DNA of 64,000 nucleotides from NCBI GenBank assembly GCA_028095005.1, contig CM051459.1, positions 277,469,229 through 277,533,228 on the forward strand, written 5' to 3'. Shown here piece by piece: positions 36,520 through 48,643 of the stretch. Each line of letters begins with the position of its first letter. Position 1 is the first letter of the stretch. The translations under genes and the position numbers were made by a program. The notes under the pieces were generated by a model. That model worked only from the letters and a program-made list of their open reading frames with translations. It searched no databases and was not told where the DNA came from. The stretch is from Rhynchospora pubera (Eukaryota > Streptophyta > Magnoliopsida > Poales > Cyperaceae).

Positions 36520-39500
36520 TGTCACACCCCGAACCAAATCAGAATCCGAGGAGGACAACCCCGCCACGTGCATACACTCTCTTGTATACACGTAAGGCTA
36601 AATTTTTAGTATCTTAAACATAGTAAATCACAAAATAATGTCAGTACAAGAATACCATATTTAAAGTACATAAAATATCAATATCTGAAACAACTTAGAT
36701 ATCATATGACATCATCCAGCAGCGGTAAGCGATCTTTATCTTCGGATCGCCTTCAGTCGACCTGAACCTGCTCCACAAATGAAAATTTTGTGGGCTGAGT
36801 ACGCAAATACTCAGTGTGGTAATAGAGTGAGCCTTCGATCTGGTTAACTCTAGCTAGAACCAAACCATATTTTAAGTTAAGCATTTTTAACACCTATAGT
36901 GCACAAACTAAGTGCCAATTTAATATTACAATGAAACTATCCCACGAATCATGACATGCTCAAATAAACTTAAAAAAATATCTAGAAAAATAGAAAGTAA
37001 TACTTAGCATAAATAAGTACGAAACAATAGTATAATAATACGAGAATCAAGCACCCGCACTTAATGGTCAAATTTGTATCAATCCAACTCACAAGACCCA
37101 ATAAACAAATAATGTCAACACACGTGCCCACAGAACAACCTACGCGTAAATGCTCGACAACTCGTAAGTGCCCCGTCCCTACATCCCCCGTCGAGGAGTA
37201 GGCAGTAATACACGGTACCGATAAACTGACGCATGGGGGTCGAGAGGAAGTCTGATATAACGACACATTCAACTCAGAGATCAAATCAGGTCCAAATGAA
37301 TATATAATACAACAATGATATGTGCTTAACTGTTAGAATGATAATCACATTATTAAGTTTGATTAACAACAAATGCAAGTGTTGATTAACAGCACTTTTA
37401 AGTATAATAATCACATTATTAATATGGATGCATATCCTACATATGCAAGACTAGTCTTTCATTAATGACATGTGCTTAACTGTTTACTTAATGTTAATGA
37501 CATGAAATGCACACAATAGGTTAATGATTTAATTACTAGACTAAAGAATAAACAAATCTAAGGCATCCACACCTGAATTGACGGTCATAGAGAGAGCTGC
37601 ATTTATGAAACATCAACGAAGTTCTTGTCTCCGCTTTGCATCTCTTGCTCAGATCGGTAGTTAGTGAACTACACCTGAGTAGTCTGACTGATTACCTGAC
37701 GATCGGAAAAGCTACCGATTAGACTAACGATGTACCTAGTTATTCCTTATTTAATTCAAGATCTGGTTATGTTCTAAACCATACTTAAATTAAACACTTC
37801 TAAAATCTATAATACATTAATTAAGTGTATCTGACATTATAATTATTACTTTATCATGTAACAAATGTCTAATTTTATATTTATTGTTTTTAGAGAAGTA
37901 TATGTTGATATTTAATTAACATGTTACTAATATTTGTATAAAAGTAATTAACAAATCTATATTGTTTATTTCACTTGAAAGATATGTTTGGTCAAGTTAG
38001 GATATGAAAACTTATTAAGTTATGCTAGGTAATTACCTCATGTATCTTTAGTATAGTTAATTAATGTTGAATAAGTATTTTAGTTAATGGCATAAATTTG
38101 CTAACTTAGTTCTTAACGTTAATTTCCATGTTTTCACCCTCCGTCATCTCTATAAAGCAATATACTTTAAAGGTTAATTCTTTTATTAAATCTTGATTAT
38201 TAATTGATTTATAGTCCATTAGATATTAACAAATTCTTAATTTAATTTACATTATAGACCTTATAACAGCATCTATTGTTAAACAGTCCTCAATCAGTTC
38301 AAGGAAGTTTATAAATAGGCCCTTAGCAGAAATTCTTCTTTATAATTCAGTCCTTGAGACTTTAGGTGTGTACCAGTAGGCGAGATTTAGCAATACCGAA
38401 CTGGTACTGTGCTTGTACCAATCATTTGATGTCCCATAACCTAAGTATAAGAAAGATAGGCCACAAATACAAATTACTGAATGTTATTTATGAGCATCAA
38501 CTCCTTGTGCGGCCTATTGCCGATCTCGAAACCAAGTCAAGACAAACAAAATTTTATCTGATCAATACTAGGCCAACATCCATCAAAGAATTGTACGTTG
38601 GTGTATACGTATCATCAAAATCAGATTAGACTAATCAAATAACTCGAATGAGTTCCCAATTCGATCCAGCAACAAACCCAAATAAGAAAATTAAATATAT
38701 GTAAATTCATTTCAATTTCAATCATGGGAATAAGCAAATGAAAAGGAAAATAACCAAACTGAGATATCACGAAAAAAGAAGAAAGGAAGGGGAAAATCTC
38801 AATCGCTGCTGTAGGCTGCCACCGTCTTTGCCGTCAAGCCGCTGTCCATCGCCACCCGTCTCGACAATGTCGGCCAACTCGAGAAAGAGAGACAGTGAAT
38901 GAGTGTGTGAGATGTTTAGAGAAGGGGCTCGGTTTTGGAGAAAGGGAAGGAGTGGCAGGGGCACGGGTCTGTGCTTGGTCGAGAGCAAGAGGAGAGATGG
39001 TGAGTTGGGTCTCAGTTGAGAGATGCAAACGGCTGGGGTGAGAGAGAGAGGGAGATTGGGGTTCTGTGCTGTTGGTGTGCGCAAGAGAGAAGAAGAGGAG
39101 ATGTGCTATCGGACAGGAAAAAGAGAGAGGTGAGTAGTGACTCGATTGAGATTGTGAGCGAGAGAAAAGAGAGAGATGTATCAAAGAATAAAATAAAGAA
39201 GAGAAGATAAGGACGGAAATGAGAAGGGATAAGGGAAGAGGCAGCCGACTTTCTTAGGGGCCGTTTGGATCGCTTAGAAATTTGAGGAATTTGGGGAAGT
39301 TGCAATTCCTAGGAATAAATTTATTGGGAAGTGTGTAACTTTGTGAAGAGTTTGGATTGTTCATAATAAATTTATGGTAGGAAGATGAAATTTCCCAAAT
39401 TCCTTGGACGATCCAAACGGCCCCTTAGTCGGTTTGCTAAGGTTTGGATTTTCTGTACCAACCTCAAATAATCTAAGATGGGACAGTTCAAATCAAATGA

Positions 39501-39758
39501 AATCCAACGGATGAGAATAATTTCTACTATAATTTTCAGACCAAACGTCCAGAATTTTGTGAGATTTTAATTATACATAATTTCGAGAATTTCTTTATAA
39601 ATTATTAATCTATAATAATTTGATTAGGTTTTAATTTGGTTTAGAAATTAATTAACATCGTTTTAAAATTTGTTTTATTTGTTTTCTTGAAATTTTATTA
39701 ATATTTATTATTTTAAAAATAAAATATTCGTTATTATTATTTTTTACGGGATTTTACA
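36520..39758 (-). mobile_element. Solo LTR T1, long Ty3/gypsy-type (Tekay/Del-like)
   Basis: On the minus strand it starts TGTAAAATCCCGTAAAAAA and ends GGGGTGTGACA. The TSD is ATTAA (36515-36519, 39759-39763). At 3.2 kb, of which 168 bp is a nested MITE, it matches the long LTRs of the Tekay/Del clade, whose LTRs share these ends (family knowledge). It contains the dyad CTGAGTA-6-TACTCAG at 36795-36814. ORFs in the Ser/Pro-rich part (38760-39300) are low-complexity artefacts. Confidence 0.75.
39257..39424. mobile_element. Tourist-like MITE, GGGGCCGTTTGGATCG ends, inside T1
   Basis: A 168-bp element with TIRs GGGGCCGTTTGGATCG and CGATCCAAACGGCCCC and TSD TTA. The interior GTGTGTAACTTTGTGAAGAG identifies it as a relative of the MITEs at 3210-3773. 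Confidence 0.85.
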
Positions 39759-42700
39759 ATTAACAAGGACATTAATTATCATAAAAAATTAGTATGCAAG
39801 TTAAGTGATGATTAAGTTCTACAAATCATAGGTAAGGAGTTAATAACTTAATTGCATATGTGTATGTTACTGGAACGTAGCACAGGACTTGACCCAATGA
39901 AATAAATGTATGGATTTTGTTATGTATCATTATTTATTTCATATGAGTTTGATTCTAAGTTTGAGATGGTTCAATTTTTTCACATGAGGATAGGTTCAAT
40001 ACATATCGTCTAACGTTGATTCCTGATAATGACTACGATACGAACTTTATTTATGTTCTTTTGAGTGCGGAAAAAAATTGTTCATCAAGACAACCGTATG
40101 TCCTTCACTAGTATATCTAGCGAGTGATGATATCTATTGGGTCCCTTGATGGAGTTGGATTATTTGTCGGCAACTTGTATAATCAACTCTAGATCAAGAA
40201 ATGTATAAACTGTAAGAATGACAAATTCATATCTTAGTTTATACAATAATATCATGTGACATAAGAATCAAAACAAGGAAATATTTTATTTCTTATGCAG
40301 GATTGAAATACTTTAATTGTACAATATTTATTTATTTTAATTAATAATCATAACATGTTATTAGATACCGCTTATGTGTTGGAGTTATGTCCTAGAAGTC
40401 AATAATTTGATGACTTAAATATTAGTTTATGTTATGGATGATATTTTATCATCTGTTCCTAGGTTTGTTATTGACAGATTATTCAGGTTGAGGATCTGAA
40501 TTGTAGATCTCTGTGGATCATTCTTTAGAATGACAATAATAAATCTAAACGGTCCATAATCTTGATAATTAACAAAGGAACATTAATTATCATATAAAAT
40601 TAGTATGCAAGTTAAGTGATGATTAGTTCTACTAATCATAGGTAAAGAGTTACCGACTTAATTGCATATGTATATGTTACGGAACATATTACAGGACTTG
40701 ACCCAACGAAATAAATATATGGATTGTGTTACGTGTCATTATTTATTTTGTTATGATTTTGGTTCTAAGTTTGAGATGTTTATCTTTTCCACATGAGGAT
40801 AGGTTCAATAAATATTGTCTACCGCTGATTCCCGATAAGGGCTGCTATACGGACTTTATTTATGTTCTCTTGAATTTTGCGGGGAAAAGCTAATCATCAA
40901 GAAAACCGTATGTCCCTCATTAATTCACTTAGTGAGTGACGATATCTATTTGGGCCCCTTGATGGAGTTGGATCGTATGCGCGCAACTAAGCGATCAACT
41001 CTAGATCAAGAAACGTATAATCTGCAAGAATGACACATTCCTGTCTTGGATTATACGATGATATCGTGTGACATAAGAATCAAAATAGAGAAATACTTTT
41101 ATTCTCTTATGCAGGATTTAAATATTGTAGCAGTACATTATTTATGCTAATTGAGAATCATAACGTGTTGCTAGATACCGCTTATGATTATTGGAATTAA
41201 AAACATAGCATAAATCCTCAAAGGGTCACACAAATAGAGTTATAACCACACAGTGTATTAATTGTTTATTCACAGCAGTAAGTTCTGTGAAAATATGATG
41301 AGTTGATTAATTAATTATATCGTTATGGACCGTTATAATTAATTAAATCAAATGGATCATATAGAAATATTTTAGTGCATTTGCTAATCACCAAATAATT
41401 ATTAATTAGTTAATAATTATTTATACAACACATATTTTATTTATAAGGCTTTAATTTAAATGTTAAATTTAAAGTCCAATAGGGATCCGATTTGGGTCCA
41501 ACTTCAAAGGTCCATTTAATAATAGATTATATAGACTAGCAGCAATGCCCACTCAATGTGTGGGCGGATTTTAATATGCAAAAAATATATTTTGACATAA
41601 ATATGTTGTCCATTTTCAACATTTAAGATCAATGTTATACTTCAACGTTACGTATTTGGTGTGTCTGGAATTAATTTGCACCAAGAGAGGAAGATTATTG
41701 TTTGAGATTTAAAATCTTGAATTATCTTATAATTCTTCTCTAGAACTCTGTCCATGATGCGTAGCCGGCTAAAGATTATAATTTAATTAGACAAGAGCTG
41801 ACTAAAATTCAGCAGAATTGCCGAAGAGTAATAGACAAGAACTAACCTTAATTACGGTTCTTCTAATCTTCTCTTTAAACCTGCTTTTTCTTTACTTTTC
41901 GATATCACCTCCAGTGATCATACTTACTTTCTTGTAAACACTTCTGGCAACAATTAGTAATGCTGGCTACACCTTTCTGGGTAGCTTTGTTTCAAAAAAA
42001 AAAATTACTGTTCTTCTAATGTGCCATGCAATCAGTGAATCACCGTGTACCAATATGCATATTTCCTATTTGCTATGAATCGCCAATGTACCCGGTGAAC
42101 AATTCATGAACCAGTAAAGAAATTTCTGATAAAGATTATAAGTTTGCTAAATAATAAATTTATCAATGGTCAAAATTCCTATTTTTTCCCATTCATGTGA
42201 ACTAAATGTTTATTTTTAACCACTGATCCAATGATATCAAATTCAAAAATTACATCTTTTTGTTTTCTAAGACAACTTCCATCTTCTGTCCTATGCTGTA
42301 ACTGAAGCAATAACAATGCATTTCACAATCGCCAATGCAGCTATTCTTTATTGATATAATTTGGTGGTGAGGCATCCTAAAATTTGAAGGCAAAAAGGCA
42401 ACGATGATAAATACCTAACTAAAACAAATTGAGACAAAGGATATCAGATATTGAGAACAAACAAATCTCCGACCAAGGCAAAAGCAAGCTTTGTGCCAGA
42501 GATCGTTGAAACTTAAGAAGTTTTACTGCCAAATGATACAAAGGAATAACACAATAAAAAAAAGCACTTCATTTTTAATGAAACCAAACTATCGACCTGG
42601 CAATATGATTGACAATTTGCACATTAAATTTTGCTTCCTCAGTATCTCTTTAGATTTACCTCTCTCTTCCATGTCCAACATTCAACCTGTTTGAAACCAA

Positions 42701-43901
42701 AATTAAAGTAAAATATTAATGACTAAATATTTTCCTAATTAAGTTTATTTTTTATTCTCCATCAGTGGAGGTCAAGAGATTGATATTTACCAGTTAAGAA
42801 TTTAGAATTCTTTTGTTCTCAGTTTAATCTGTATTGGTTGATTTTCAGTAGCATGTTGAAAACGTTGTATCGTTTGCAAGGATATTGTGGTGACTGTCTT
42901 CTTTTAGAGAAATCAACAGTATTATGCCCCCAAGTCCTAAATTTTTATAGTTTCTCTTATTTCACGCCAATTTTACCCTTGCATGAACCCTCACAAGATG
43001 TACACAAGTATCTTAGCCCTGTTTAAACATTCTGCATTTCACAATATTTATTTTGGAAATCAGTTGAACTTTAATGCTCTACTACTTGCATTTAAAATGA
43101 AAGCAAGTAGATTTTACATCACAATCTCAAGTCTCAAGTGTCAACATATGCATATATGCCAGCAAAAAAAAAAATAATCCCTTTATACTGACACTGGTAC
43201 CATCTATCTCCCTCCATGGTACCAGTGTGGCGTATATGTTTGGCACAAATGTATTCTTAAAAACTGCAACTGCTGACAACTATTTCTCCTTAAGATTCAC
43301 TAAAAATTGAAAGGAAAAGTAGAACCACAAACCTGTACTGGTTGCCTACATCAGGCCCCTGTCCTAAAACTTGTTTGGAATCATGACTTGCCTAAAAGAC
43401 TTCTAATAATTTGCTGTATTGGATTTTCCTTGCATCATACTCAACCTAAAGAAGAAAGTGATGTTAGTCGAGAAGCATTACTGTAAACTGATAAGAAATT
43501 CTTTCTCAAGATTAAATCACAACGTTGAAGGGTACTCATGCCGTCTCTTTTACAATTGCATTTTCTTTTTGCAACCTGTTTTTTTCAGGCTCATCTACAA
43601 AATTAGGATTAGCAAAAAGCTCAGTTTCTTACTTTTTCAATCGTCTAATAAGTCTCAGAAGATGATTGTATCGCTAAAAAACCACTCACGTTTGTCATAA
43701 TAATAAGCACTCATTGTAATAAAAAAGACACAGCAAAGAAAAATTAGCAATGCATAACATAGCAATACTCGTAATTAAGTAAACCTAGAATAGTTTAACA
43801 ACCCAGACCGCTATTCAACTCTGAAAATAGCGACAAGAAAAACACAATTAAGTACCTATTGAAGCTATTCAAAGTGGTACGTGCCTTGAAATAGTGAGTG
43901 A

Positions 43902-46185
43902 TGTGAGATACGGCAGTTTTGGCCCATGACCAGACAGTGTTTTGGCCATGTCAAGCGTGGACAGCAGCGGCGCTTGTCACGCAGTGTTGACGGTTGGCCA
44001 CGAAACAGCCTTGCATGTGTTATAAAGCATCTCATGCATCATGTAAATAGGCAAATTGGCATTGAAAATGACGTGTAACAGGGACCCAAAGTATGGCCGT
44101 TGGATAGACCAAAGTGTGTTGCATTGGCTGCCGGTTAGCAACCGTAAGCCAGAACGGTGTTTAGGCCGCTTCCCCAAGTGTGTATTGTGTACTTAGTATT
44201 GTTGGACAGCATGTAAGGGAGATGTCCAGTGAGTAGCAGTAATGGACCAGTCCAGTGGGTAGGATTAATGGAGGTGTCCAGTTAAGGTGGTCCAAGCTGC
44301 CTTTGACCAGCCCATAGCATAAGGACACCTAGCAGCTGCTTGGGCCAGTAAATAGAAGGACTGTTGACACCTGTCCCTCCACCTCTTAAGCCCCTTTCTC
44401 CCCAACCAGAACTCTTATACTTGGTAAAATTCGTAGCTGCCATTACCAGCCCAAAACAGACCCAATATAGAGCAGTTTGAGTGAGTTTGACGGTGAAACA
44501 ACTAGCCGGGACCATAGCGGGACAGTCGGGACAGTCGAGAACAAGGTATAATGCATGGTTTAGCATGTAAACAACTCAAACCAGGCCAAGGAAAGTGGCA
44601 GGGGCTGCTGCCAAGTTGAGTTCATGGCTGCCATACCGAACCAGTCCCTAACGGTGTTGTTGTGTGGTAGGCCAGCGATGTTGCGGTGTCAACTAGTGTT
44701 CTGTAACCATGTCTTAACAGGCCACATGCATGTAGAGAGCATGAGCATGGTAGGACAGTAGCATGGCCAAGTGACGGTGTAGTTGCGTGAGCAACGTTAG
44801 ACCGTGCGGTGCTAGGAACGGTGTAATCACCGCAAACCAGCCATGTAGCGGTGTCATGTCTGGTGAGTTGCCCATGAAACAGCATGAGTTAGGTGTTAGT
44901 TATGCACGGTTGTAACCCACGGGTTTGTATTTGTGAACCAGACTTCGCAGGACACGAAGCGGGGGACCCTAGCGGTGAGGCAACGGCAACGCCTAAGCGA
45001 CGGCGGGTCGGTTAATAGGTGTAAAGGTGCGGATTCCACCTGAGCCCGAAATCTCATGTTTTTGGAAGTAAAAGTATATATATGTATGCATGTTGTTTGA
45101 TTGTTTGTGCATGATTTGCATGTAATTTGCATATATGAATTGCTATATTACATGACTATGGACAGGAAAAGAATTGGTAAGTAAATGACATGCATATTGG
45201 ATGGTTTTCTTATTGGATGGCTGAATTGGAATGGAAAGGAAATGGTAAGGATGTACTATTGTGTGATGAATGGCATTTGCATCTTTGGAAAGCGGCGTCA
45301 TGAACCGTTGTTCCAAGGGCCGTGAGATAAGCGCTTATGTTCCGGGACTCATGATTGAGGGGGTAAATGTCCTCAGCATTAGTACAAGTTTGTTGGATCG
45401 TTTGGTAAGGCCGTTGGCAAACCCCGGCGTGGGTAAATCGCGGTCTATGGTATTGGAATGACTTGCAAGATGAATTGATATAGAACCAGACTTGTAGAGT
45501 GCATGGTTAGGAACCAAATTATGGCTGGCTTTCGTGTATTCTTATGTTATTTGATTTCCTAACCTTAATTGGCTGGCCATGCATTGCATGATGTTTTAAA
45601 ATGATTTATTGGCTGAAACTTATATTATGTAAAGTTATTTTCTTATGTATTTCGGTTGCGTATTTAGTTCCGCAACATGAAGCTTCGGGTTCATGAGTGG
45701 CTGGAACTAAATACCGCACTGAGAAATGGTTCCCTTTCTCACGTTTCCATGTTTTCATGGGTTCCAGGTTGGAGGCCGGGTGGAGTGCAAGGAAAGGATA
45801 AGCCTAAGTAACGGCCATGTTTTGCTATGCTTTTGAGCGTGTTGTATAATTGTTTTGCCATGTAGTTGTGCTTGTATATTATGTAAATGCTTGACTTGTG
45901 TGTTTGCCATGATTAATCTGTTATGTGCATGGGTTGGGACTTGATAAACTGAAGGGAACGGGTGCCGTTATGGCTGGATGCTTATAAATACAAGAGAGAT
46001 CATGCTGAAATTTTCATTTACATGATGTACAAGCAGTGTTTGTTGGTCCTGGGACAGTGTTGCTGCCATAAGTATAGTAAATACATGGTAAATTGTGCTG
46101 GAAATAGGATGGTAAGCCTTGCGGCTGCACGCGGCGCGTGTAGTCGCGGCGGGATCTGTCATGCCTGGGGCAGCGGGGTGTGACA
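43902..46185 (+). mobile_element. Solo LTR T2, Ty3/gypsy-type, inside Hel-3
   Basis: It starts TGTGAGATACGGCAG and ends GGGGTGTGACA, with a perfect TSD AGTGA (43897-43901, 46186-46190). At 2284 bp it is GC richer than its surroundings. The shared GGGGTGTGACA end links it to the same clade as T1, but the interiors are not obviously alike. It has no coding region; the ORFs are incidental. Confidence 0.8.
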
Positions 46186-46459
46186 AGTGAAGGGGTGACG
46201 AAGAGATCCTCTAGGCGGAGACTGAGAAGAGGAAGGCAGAGAAGAGGGGTGGAGGATCAACGGCAGAGGATGGCGCTGTTGTTCGTGGCGACTGGCGATG
46301 CTAGTGAATCTTTGCTTGAAGGCAGAGAGAGGAGGGTTTTGCTCCATAAAGAGAGGAGGGTTCTTCGTTGAGGGGCTTCTTAGATGATGGAAGGGACAAA
46401 AAAATTGAATTTAATTAAAATTTCAAATATCAGTAAATTTGTTTCATTTAATTCCGAAG

Positions 46460-46610
46460 ACGAAAAGAGACGAATGGGTGCGGATGAAAAGATGTCAGCT
46501 TTTGAAAAAAAAAATTGTCGGAAAAAAAATGTTTTGCGGAGAATCGAACTGGGTTCGAGGAACTAACAGCGCTCGAGGGCACTTGGCCACCAGCGCTCCA
46601 GACAGAAGTT
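46460..46610 (-). mobile_element. tRNA-like sequence, probable SINE head
   Basis: The minus strand carries an A-box-like TGGTGGCCAAGTG and a perfect B box GTTCGATTCTCC about 35 bp apart, followed by T/A-rich sequence. No 7-bp acceptor stem closes, so it is not a working tRNA. A tRNA-derived SINE or tRNA fragment inside Hel-3 is more likely. No TSD is recognised. Confidence 0.4.
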
Positions 46611-47423
46611 TAATTCACTCTTCCATCGGAGATCTAATCCAGTCCATTCATCAATTAATCGGACATAATCTAGACCATTTATCTAATAATCAATGGTGCA
46701 GATTGTTCAGACCAAGGTTGTATCCTGAGATGTTACATCCTTTCATTGGTGCTTTTAATATAGTAGAGATTAATTAACACAACACACATAGCCCAACTAG
46801 GCCCATGTGTGGCCGGCCTAGAAAGGGTGGTAGGTGGGTGGCATGGCATGTAATTTTGGTGAACTCTACCCTAGGGTTGTAGCGCTATATAAGGAGGTGC
46901 ATAGAAGCTAATTTGGACTTGGTCTCTTTCCTCTTAAACTAGCCGCCATTCTCCCTCCCCTTTCTCTTCTCTTTGGCCGACGCCACCCTTTCTCTCCCTC
47001 CCTATTGCTCATGTGTTGAGCTCTCTCTCTTCCACACTTAAATTGGTTAATTGAAGATGAGAGAAAGCTAGGTGATTGGCCTTGATCTCCAAGTTACTAA
47101 CATAACTTGAGAGGTTGTGGTTAATCTCTTGGTGGACTCGAGGCGGCCATCAATGGAGGTGGAGGTGCAAGGAGAGTACGCCATCGATTTCTAAGCCGTA
47201 GGATCGAGCCTCTTGATTACAATATCAAGAGAGGTACAAATTCCCACCTATCTCTTGTGTTGAATTGGACTTTTGCACTAGATCTACTTTGCTTGTGTTT
47301 TAATTGGATTAATTAGGAGTAATTAGTCACAAAATTAAAATTTAGCAATTTCCTAACATTATGATTATTGAAAATAAATAAAGATTTAATTTTCATGGCC
47401 AACATGACATAAATCCTCGAGGG

Positions 47424-47682
47424 CAGAGGCGAAGCTACAGTCTCAATGGTCGGTCCAGAGACCCACCAGAATTTTTTTTTACTTGGAATAAGACCGAGAT
47501 GTAAATAAAAAAAACACTGGGGATCCATCTAACATTTTTGCAGGACCCGTCTCATATACTTCCTGACGAAGAGTCTATTCAGTTTTCCGTTTCTTCGGCA
47601 GGAAGTTTCTAGTGAGGATTTAATCCAAGATGGTATGATAATTTATGGACCCTCCTGACATGAAATTCTAGTTTCGCCACTG
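47424..47682. mobile_element. hAT-like MITE inside LTR A3
   Basis: The ends CAGAGGCGAAGCTA and the complement of CAGTGGCGAAACTA are inverted. Flanking 8-mers CTCGAGGG and CTCAAAGG agree at 6 of 8 positions, fitting an aged 8-bp hAT-type TSD. The other LTR copies read CCTCAAAGGGTCAC without interruption at this point, giving an empty-site comparison. Confidence 0.7.
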
Positions 47683-48583
47683 CTCAAAGGCCACACAAAT
47701 AAAGTTTTAGCCATACATTACATTATTTATTTATTTATTTATTTACATTAGTGAATGCAAAAATATGATAAGTTGATTAATTAATTTTGTACCGTTGCGA
47801 ATCATTGTAATTAATTAAATCAAAGAGATCATATAGAAATATAATAATTCATATGCTAATCCTAAAAGAATTATCAATAAATTGATAATTAATTTTTTTC
47901 AACTCACTTTAATATAATGAATTATATTAAGTATATAGGCTTTGATTTAATAAGTCTTTTTAGCCCAAAAAGAAAACAACTTAAGAGAGCAATTATTAAG
48001 TGAATTATGGGCTCATGGAACATTTGATGTGGCCCATCATGGTCTTATTTGTGGCCGGCCCTGTGAGGGTAAAACGGTTCAAAGAGAAATGGGTTTCATG
48101 GTCTATATAAGGACCATATGGAGAGGCAAACCCTAACCTTCTATTCTTGCCTCTTTCTTCCTCTTTTAGCCGCCACCTTCTCCATCAATGGAGAAAATTT
48201 ATTTCTCCATTATGGTGCTCTCCAATTGCTTATATATAGGTGCTCATGTGTTGAGGTTAGTTTTTTCATTAATTAATTGATGAATTGATTAAGGAAAACA
48301 CTTGGATTAGCTCTTCTCTTTGTCTTGCTAGTACAAGACTTAGAGATTGATTAATTCTTTTGGTGGACCTAAGAATGAAGATGAAGGGGAGAAGACGAGC
48401 ACACCACTACATCCTAGTGAATTGGTTGAGCCTTCTATTTACGAAAATAGAAGAGGTATATCTATTTTCTCATTCTCCATGTGTTGTGCTATTGTCTTGC
48501 TACTAGATTCTTGTTGTGTGTTTGTTTAATTTCTATTAAATGTTAATTAAAACTAAAATTGCACATAGAAACACTTTCCTATA

Positions 48584-48643
48584 GAGAAATCATTCATTAT
48601 TAAGAAATCCTAAATCTAATTGCTTTTCTAATCATAATTTCAG
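48584..48643 (+). mobile_element. Copia LTR fragment, 5' side continued
   Basis: This continues the LTR at 36222-36323 after LTR A3, matching 52330-52384 (CATTCATTATTAAGAAAT, then GATTGCTATTCTCATCAG-like). It ends where LTR A5 begins. Confidence 0.6.

Larger units (their letters stand above)
41536..46769 (-). mobile_element. Hel-3, non-autonomous Helitron inside LTR A4
   Basis: The minus-strand 5' end, A|TCTCTACTATATTAAAAGC at 46769, is a classic plant Helitron start. The 3' end has the hairpin GCCCAC/GTGGGC (41547-41552 and 41560-41565), then 11 nt ending CTAG at 41536, against host T. There is no TSD, and LTR A4 continues on both sides. Without the nested solo LTR T2 the element is about 2.95 kb. 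It holds no RepHel. 41570-43890 is AT-rich with no gene that I recognise; 46190-46380 is purine rich. Confidence 0.85.
40377..47358 (+). mobile_element. Solo LTR A4, Angela-like, nested in A3 and split by Hel-3
   Basis: It starts TGTTGGAGTTATGTCCTAG and ends TTTCCTAACA, with a perfect TSD TTATG (40372-40376, 47359-47363). Without Hel-3 (41536-46769) it is about 1.75 kb. It contains the family's conserved GGCCGGCC block just after the Helitron. A3 sequence resumes at the TSD. Confidence 0.85.
36324..48583 (+). mobile_element. Solo LTR A3, Angela-like, host of four later insertions
   Basis: It starts TATTGGAGTTATGT (TG changed to TA) and ends TTTCCTATA, with flanks GAAAA and GAGAA (4 of 5 TSD bases). 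It is the oldest Angela-like copy here by divergence. Inside it lie T1 (36520-39758), A4 (40377-47358) and a hAT-like MITE (47424-47682), each with its own TSD. Removing them leaves a normal LTR of about 1.8 kb. There is no internal coding region. Confidence 0.75.

Noticed and set aside
38760..39305. Ser/Pro/Leu-rich ORFs on the minus strand
   Set aside because: Low-complexity GA/CT tracts inside solo LTR T1; no domain, and they overlap each other in different frames.
36520..39758. T1 as a complete retrotransposon
   Set aside because: No PBS, PPT, coding domains or internal LTR pair; ends and TSD fit one long LTR.
46460..46610. Functional tRNA gene
   Set aside because: A and B boxes are present but no acceptor stem or normal anticodon arm can be formed; SINE or tRNA relic preferred.
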